Part shown: one piece after another, positions 6,856 through 9,647 of the stretch
How the letters are laid out: each line of letters starts with the position of its first letter
How positions within the stretch are numbered: position 1 is the first letter of the stretch
Assembly (NCBI GenBank): GCA_029942065.1
Contig: JAPYTY010000060.1
Span: forward strand, 1-9,647
Source: Acidobacteriota bacterium
GTDB lineage: Bacteria > Acidobacteriota > UBA6911 > RPQK01 > JADFOI01
Length of the DNA stretch: 9,647 bases
Direction of reading: 5' to 3'
Notes under the pieces: generated by a model
The model's input: the letters and a program-made list of their open reading frames with translations, nothing else
What the model was told of the DNA's origin: nothing
Databases searched by the model: none
Position numbers and translations under genes: made by a program

Positions 6856-7404
6856 TTAAATCTTAATAATGGAACCATCCTCTCCAAACCTACAGGGAGC
6901 TCCCGGCGGGCATTGAAAGAGTGTGCTGGTGTCTACCACGATCTGTCCCTCGGCATCGAGTTGGACCCCGGCTCGATCCATGGGCCGAGGCGCCGGACCC
7001 TCAAAATTGATTCCTTCGGTATCGTATCCGCTTCCGTGACAGGGACATTTGAATTTATTCTCACTTTCGACCCAGTCCGGTGTGCAGCCCAGATGGGTGC
7101 ACTTGGCGAAGATGACAAAAATCCCCTGGGTGTTGCGAACCACCCAGATCCGATGTTCCTGCTGGAATCGAGTGTCCACCCCAAAGCCAAAATCCGAAGG
7201 ATAGCCGATTCGGAAGCTCGTTTTGGGCTCAAACAGGATGCGAGGGAAGAAAAACCTCAGGGCCATCAGACAATTAACGCCAAGGAAACTCCAGATACAG
7301 GCCCAGGCAAAATTTCGCCTCCGAATGAGCTTCTTTTCTTTTCGGGCTTTTAGATCTTCAGAAACAGTCTCTTCGGTAGTGGTCTCAGGAGTATTTTCTG
7401 ACAT
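6856..7404 (-). CDS. petC: Rieske [2Fe-2S] protein of the cytochrome bc complex
   Basis: A 182-residue Rieske subunit that takes one electron from quinol at the Qo site and hands it to a c-type cytochrome. Cluster motifs are intact: CTHLGC (Cys102, His104, Cys107) and CPCHGSGY (Cys120, Cys122, His123). Cys102, His104, Cys120 and His123 bind the cluster, and Cys107-Cys122 form the usual disulfide. Ser125 and Tyr127 match the hydroxyl residues that raise the potential in bc1 Rieske proteins, suggesting a fairly high-potential cluster. An acidic tail (1-18) and a basic stretch precede one membrane helix (about 33-53). RRRNF (28-32) resembles a Tat signal, the usual export route for this family. 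A second Cys pair near the C-terminus (Cys165, Cys171, in QCPPGAPC) is outside the standard motif. No good Shine-Dalgarno precedes the ATG. The cytochrome b gene follows after 38 bases. Confidence 0.95.
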   Translation of the reverse strand: MSENTPETTTEETVSEDLKARKEKKLIRRRNFAWACIWSFLGVNCLMALRFFFPRILFEPKTSFRIGYPSDFGFGVDTRFQQEHRIWVVRNTQGIFVIFAKCTHLGCTPDWVESENKFKCPCHGSGYDTEGINFEGPAPRPMDRAGVQLDAEGQIVVDTSTLFQCPPGAPCRFGEDGSIIKI

Positions 7405-7506
7405 AGCCGTTGATGAACACTCAGTTATTTGTAATAGCCCAACTACAAGGGGAACGCTTCAACCTCTTCGGGCACCACTAAACAAGGCCATCCCCGCTCT
7501 ACAAAT

Positions 7507-7534
7507 ATGATATCGAGTCTGGGCGATCTGTCAA
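7507..7534 (-). promoter_or_regulatory. Sigma70-type promoter upstream of the Rieske/cytochrome b operon
   Basis: On the minus strand TTGACA (7529-7534, perfect -35 match) is followed after exactly 16 bases by TATCAT (7507-7512, 5 of 6 matches to TATAAT). Transcription would start near base 7500, giving a leader of about 95 bases before the Rieske ATG at 7404. It sits in the longest intergenic gap of the window, just after the stop of the CxxC protein, where a new transcription unit would be expected. It would let complex III be made independently of the oxidase. No strong terminator hairpin separates the two units, so read-through from the oxidase operon is also likely. It is predicted from consensus only. 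Confidence 0.6.
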
Positions 7535-7549
7535 GAGCCTTAATGGGAC

Positions 7550-7822
7550 TCAATCGCGATCCTGCCGAAAGGCAAAAATGACGATCGATGACATGAGTAT
7601 TAGCGGAGGAAACAGAAGGACCAGAATCCCTAAATTGATGGCCTTGAGGGTGCTTTCCGACTGGCCGATCAGAGCCGTCTTGCACAGGGGGCAGGACTGG
7701 GCCAAAGCCGGAGACGAAGAGAGCAGAAAAACCAGAAAACCAAACAGCGCCAAGGGGATCAGGCGGGGTAGTTCAGCTGACACTGACACGGTCCAGGCAA
7801 CCAGAATTTTTGTGAATCGCAT
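7550..7822 (-). CDS. Small secreted/membrane protein with CPLC motif, end of oxidase operon
   Basis: Not a family to which I can assign a function. The 90 residues show a hydrophobic segment at about 20-38 ending in SPALAQ, a plausible signal peptidase I site (Ala-Leu-Ala, residues 39-41). The mature part would then start QSCPLCKTAL, with a CxxC pair at Cys44 and Cys47, and continue into one membrane helix (about 61-85) with a short charged tail RQDRD. The mature protein would be about 49 residues, with the CxxC pair outside the membrane. It starts 7 bases after the subunit IV stop, so it belongs to the oxidase operon. Position and CxxC suggest a role in oxidase assembly, thiol redox or metal handling, but this is inference. 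The N-terminus before the hydrophobic stretch is long for a signal peptide, so an internal start (a GTG at codon 12, for example) is possible. No clear Shine-Dalgarno decides it. Confidence 0.75.
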   Translation of the reverse strand: MRFTKILVAWTVSVSAELPRLIPLALFGFLVFLLSSSPALAQSCPLCKTALIGQSESTLKAINLGILVLLFPPLILMSSIVIFAFRQDRD

Positions 7823-7829
7823 GGTGTTT

Positions 7830-8126
7830 TTACTGGCGAAAGTCCAGAAGCCTCAGGCCGTCCGGAAAAACAATGAACATCATGGCGATGCAGAAGGCCA
7901 CCGCCGGAATGATGGTCAGAACCAGGCTGAGTCTTTCGTAGCGTAGATGCATGAAATAGGCGAGGATCAATCCGGTCTTTCCGAAGGAGAGCATCAGCAG
8001 AAGACCCAGCATCAGGGCCACCGACAGGGTTTGGTAGGCCAGCACCACCTCGACCACCGTCAGAATTAACAAGCCCGACCAGACCGTAAGATAAAGTCGG
8101 TTGTGATTGTCATGATCTGAACTCAT
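7830..8126 (-). CDS. Cytochrome c oxidase subunit IV (prokaryotic type)
   Basis: A 98-residue membrane protein with three predicted helices at about 12-31, 36-58 and 66-88. The block KTGLILAYFMHLRYER (residues 50-65), between helices two and three, is the hallmark of the prokaryotic subunit IV family (CtaF/CoxD/CyoD-like). It is a small accessory subunit that packs against subunits I and III and aids assembly; it binds no redox cofactor. The N-terminus is short and His/Asp-rich (MSSDHDNHN). The gene begins 55 bases after the second subunit III; that gap shows no convincing promoter or terminator. A purine-rich stretch with AAAGAGAG lies about 6-13 bases before the ATG and can serve as ribosome binding site. 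Length and order (I-III-III-IV) fit an aa3 operon. Confidence 0.9.
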   Translation of the reverse strand: MSSDHDNHNRLYLTVWSGLLILTVVEVVLAYQTLSVALMLGLLLMLSFGKTGLILAYFMHLRYERLSLVLTIIPAVAFCIAMMFIVFPDGLRLLDFRQ

Positions 8127-8181
8127 CTTCTGCTCTCTTTCTTTATCGATCGTTCTATTTGCTCAGTTGTATTTTTCAATT

Positions 8182-8805
8182 TTACATCTGGTTGGACAGC
8201 AGATACACCATGGGGAAAATAAACATCCACACCAGATCCACGAAATGCCAGTAAAGCCCACTGACCTCCACGTCCTCCGCCTCGAATTTGCCCTTTCCAA
8301 AGCCAAAGGCCACGATGGCCAGATAAATCACTCCCCCCGTGACGTGGGTCATGTGTAGTCCGGTCAGCGTAAAAAAGGAGGCACCAAAAAGCGGGACACC
8401 CCAGGGGTTGGCGAAAGGGGTGACGCCCTCGTGGATCAGCGTCAACCATTCATTGATGTGGAGAATCATGAAGAGCACTCCGCCCCCGATGGTGGCCACC
8501 ATCCAGACGACGGTCTGCCTGATTTGCTGCCGCTTGGCCGCTGCCACCGCCATCACCATGGTCAGGGAACTCGAGAGCAAGCATAAGGTCATGACGCTGG
8601 CCATGAAGATGCTCATCCCCCCAAAGGGTCGAGGCCACTCTACGCTGGCCAGACGCACATAACTGTAGGCGATCAAAAAGGCGGTAAAGGTCAAGGTGTC
8701 CGACATGAGAAAGAGCCACATGCCAAACTTCTTGGAACTGACCCCGAAAGGAGATCCTCCTCCGCCCCAGGCGGAGACTCTGGTTTCACTTGCCATTTCA
8801 GCCAT
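8182..8805 (-). CDS. Second cytochrome c oxidase subunit III
   Basis: A 207-residue subunit III family protein. Five membrane segments are predicted at about 28-50, 64-88, 100-117, 142-165 and 186-204. The first helix reads KFGMWLFLMSDTLTF; the family usually has Glu where this protein has Asp36. The fourth carries SFFTLTGLHMTHVTGG (His151, His154) and the last SGLYWHFVDLVWMFIFP (Trp186, His187), all typical of subunit III. The start is well supported: GGAGG inside the end of the upstream gene sits 6 bases before the ATG, and only 3 bases separate the genes. A second in-frame ATG at codon 4 is less well placed. Compared with its neighbour it is closer to the standard subunit III motif set. 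Whether both copies enter one enzyme, perhaps as a heterodimer or as a split of the seven-helix form, cannot be told from sequence alone. Confidence 0.93.
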   Translation of the reverse strand: MAEMASETRVSAWGGGGSPFGVSSKKFGMWLFLMSDTLTFTAFLIAYSYVRLASVEWPRPFGGMSIFMASVMTLCLLSSSLTMVMAVAAAKRQQIRQTVVWMVATIGGGVLFMILHINEWLTLIHEGVTPFANPWGVPLFGASFFTLTGLHMTHVTGGVIYLAIVAFGFGKGKFEAEDVEVSGLYWHFVDLVWMFIFPMVYLLSNQM

Positions 8806-8808
8806 CCA

Positions 8809-9459
8809 TTACCTCCAGAACAGAAGCAGCCCCAACAGATAAATCCACAATCCGTCCATAAAATGCCAGTAAAGTGCGGTCACCCCCATGATGGTGGCTA
8901 CCGAAGTATTTGAATTTTTTCTTTGAATCTTCCAGGAAACGTACACCAGAGCCAACAAACCTCCCAGCAGATGGAGGGCGTGGGTTGCAGTCAAGACGTA
9001 AAAAAAGGAACTACTTGGATTGGAATCCAGATAGACTCCATCGGCGGCCAGTTGCTGCCAGGCCAGTATCTGCCCGGTCAGAAAGGCTGCACCCAGGACC
9101 GTGGTGGCTCCCCACCAGAGCTGGAAGCGGCCACTGCCGGCATAGCCGCGCCGGGCCTTCTCCAGGGTGAAACTGCTGGCCAGCAAAATGAGGGTATTGG
9201 GCCACAAAATACCGGGAAGAGCGGTGGCCACCCAGTCGTCGGAGAGGCCGCTGCGAACTACCAGGGCGCTGGTAAAGGCGGCAAAGATCATGAATATGGC
9301 GGCTAGCGCCAGCATCATCCCGGTGTAGTAGCGACGTTCCGGTAAAGAGCGGGGTTGCCCCTTTCCAGGGTCGCCGGAGTCGCCTCGATTAAAGCCGGCC
9401 CGGTTTCCACCCGGCGGAGGAGGACTTGTTTCGGTGAGTGGAGGGGCAATCGTCGCCAT
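8809..9459 (-). CDS. ctaE: Cytochrome c oxidase subunit III (first of two tandem copies)
   Basis: A 216-residue integral membrane protein of the haem-copper oxidase subunit III family, which stabilises subunit I and its proton uptake. A proline/glycine-rich hydrophilic N-terminus (residues 1-42) precedes five predicted membrane segments, at about 46-68, 81-98, 113-133, 150-173 and 187-214. Family marks are SFTLEKA at 96-102 after the second helix, HALH at 160-163, and YWHFMDGLWIYLL at 197-209, the usual ending of subunit III. Five helices match the short bacterial type rather than the seven-helix mitochondrial type. The ATG lies 3 bases after the subunit I stop. Its last codons contain GGAGG, which is the ribosome binding site of the next gene. 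The next gene is a second subunit III with clearly different sequence, so they are paralogues rather than a recent duplication. Confidence 0.93.
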   Translation of the reverse strand: MATIAPPLTETSPPPPGGNRAGFNRGDSGDPGKGQPRSLPERRYYTGMMLALAAIFMIFAAFTSALVVRSGLSDDWVATALPGILWPNTLILLASSFTLEKARRGYAGSGRFQLWWGATTVLGAAFLTGQILAWQQLAADGVYLDSNPSSSFFYVLTATHALHLLGGLLALVYVSWKIQRKNSNTSVATIMGVTALYWHFMDGLWIYLLGLLLFWR

Positions 9460-9462
9460 GGC

Positions 9463-9647
9463 TTAGCTTTCTGCCTTCTCCGGAGTCGTCTGCATGGTAA
9501 AGTCCTCGGCCTCTCCCGGTACACTGTACTCATAGGCTCCCCGGTAGACCACGGGTTCCTTGCCGCCGAAGTTGTCATGGGGCGGGGGCGAGGGAATGGT
9601 CCACTCCAGGGTGGTGCAATTCCAGGGATTCATCTCCGCTTTTGGAC
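9463..9647 (-). CDS. ctaD: Cytochrome c oxidase subunit I, C-terminal fragment (5' end outside window)
   Basis: Only the last 60 codons plus the TAA stop (9463-9465) are present; the gene runs off the right edge. Read from base 9645 downward, the peptide contains NPWNCTTLEWTIPSPPPHDNF, close to the conserved sequence after the last transmembrane helix of bacterial aa3-type oxidase subunit I (NPW, TLEW, SPPPH-NF). Subunit I carries haem a and the haem a3-CuB centre where O2 is reduced and protons are pumped; those parts lie outside the window. The tail after the motif is hydrophilic and ends in PEKAES. The subunit III gene starts 3 bases after the stop, so the two are surely co-transcribed. 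The identification rests on this C-terminal motif and on the three oxidase genes that follow. Confidence 0.93.
   Translation of the reverse strand, partial: PKAEMNPWNCTTLEWTIPSPPPHDNFGGKEPVVYRGAYEYSVPGEAEDFTMQTTPEKAES

Noticed and set aside
1752..7404. Alternative complex III (Act) cluster
   Set aside because: Act clusters contain NrfD-like quinol subunits and a large iron-sulfur/molybdopterin-like protein; here there are a Rieske protein and cytochrome b with all four haem His, so it is a bc-type complex.
8127..8181. A promoter in the 55-base gap before subunit IV (TTGAAA followed by TAGAAC)
   Set aside because: Spacing of 15 bases and a poor -10 make it weak, and the gene order suggests read-through.

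Overview
The window is one dense block of respiratory-chain genes, all on the minus strand, so transcription runs from the right edge to the left. It encodes the end of an aa3-type (haem-copper) cytochrome c oxidase operon followed by a complete quinol:cytochrome c oxidoreductase (bc-type complex III). The complex III has a split cytochrome b, and an unusual octahaem c-type cytochrome sits where cytochrome c1 would be expected. Two further envelope proteins close the cluster. No tRNA, rRNA, CRISPR array or mobile element is visible. No gene-free stretch exceeds 300 bases; the longest gap is 145 bases (7405-7549) and holds a good promoter.

Layout in transcription order. 9463-9647: C-terminal 60 residues of oxidase subunit I. 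8809-9459 and 8182-8805: two tandem, non-identical subunit III proteins. 7830-8126: subunit IV. 7550-7822: a small CxxC membrane protein of unknown role. 7507-7534: a sigma70-type promoter. 6856-7404: Rieske protein. 5894-6817: cytochrome b N-terminal half (b6-like). 4862-5800: cytochrome b C-terminal half (extended subunit IV-like), preceded by a hairpin next to its ribosome binding site. 1752-4865: 1037-residue octahaem cytochrome c, overlapping the previous gene by 4 bases. 909-1688: putative lipoprotein with a cupredoxin-like copper site and a carboxypeptidase-regulatory-like tail. 23-850: membrane-anchored protein mixing HEAT-like helices with a barrel-sandwich (lipoyl-like) fold, ending inside a 7-bp tandem repeat.

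How they would work together (inference from family knowledge): quinol is oxidised at the Rieske/split-b complex, electrons pass to the octahaem cytochrome and possibly to the copper lipoprotein, and then to the oxidase, which reduces O2. The adjacency of the two complexes suggests co-production and perhaps a physical III-IV supercomplex.

Organism: a Gram-negative, aerobically respiring bacterium with moderately GC-rich DNA. A split cytochrome b with a large multihaem c, tandem subunit III genes and a carboxypeptidase-regulatory-like cupredoxin recalls Acidobacteriota or related deep-branching phyla. This is an impression from gene content, not a phylogenetic result.
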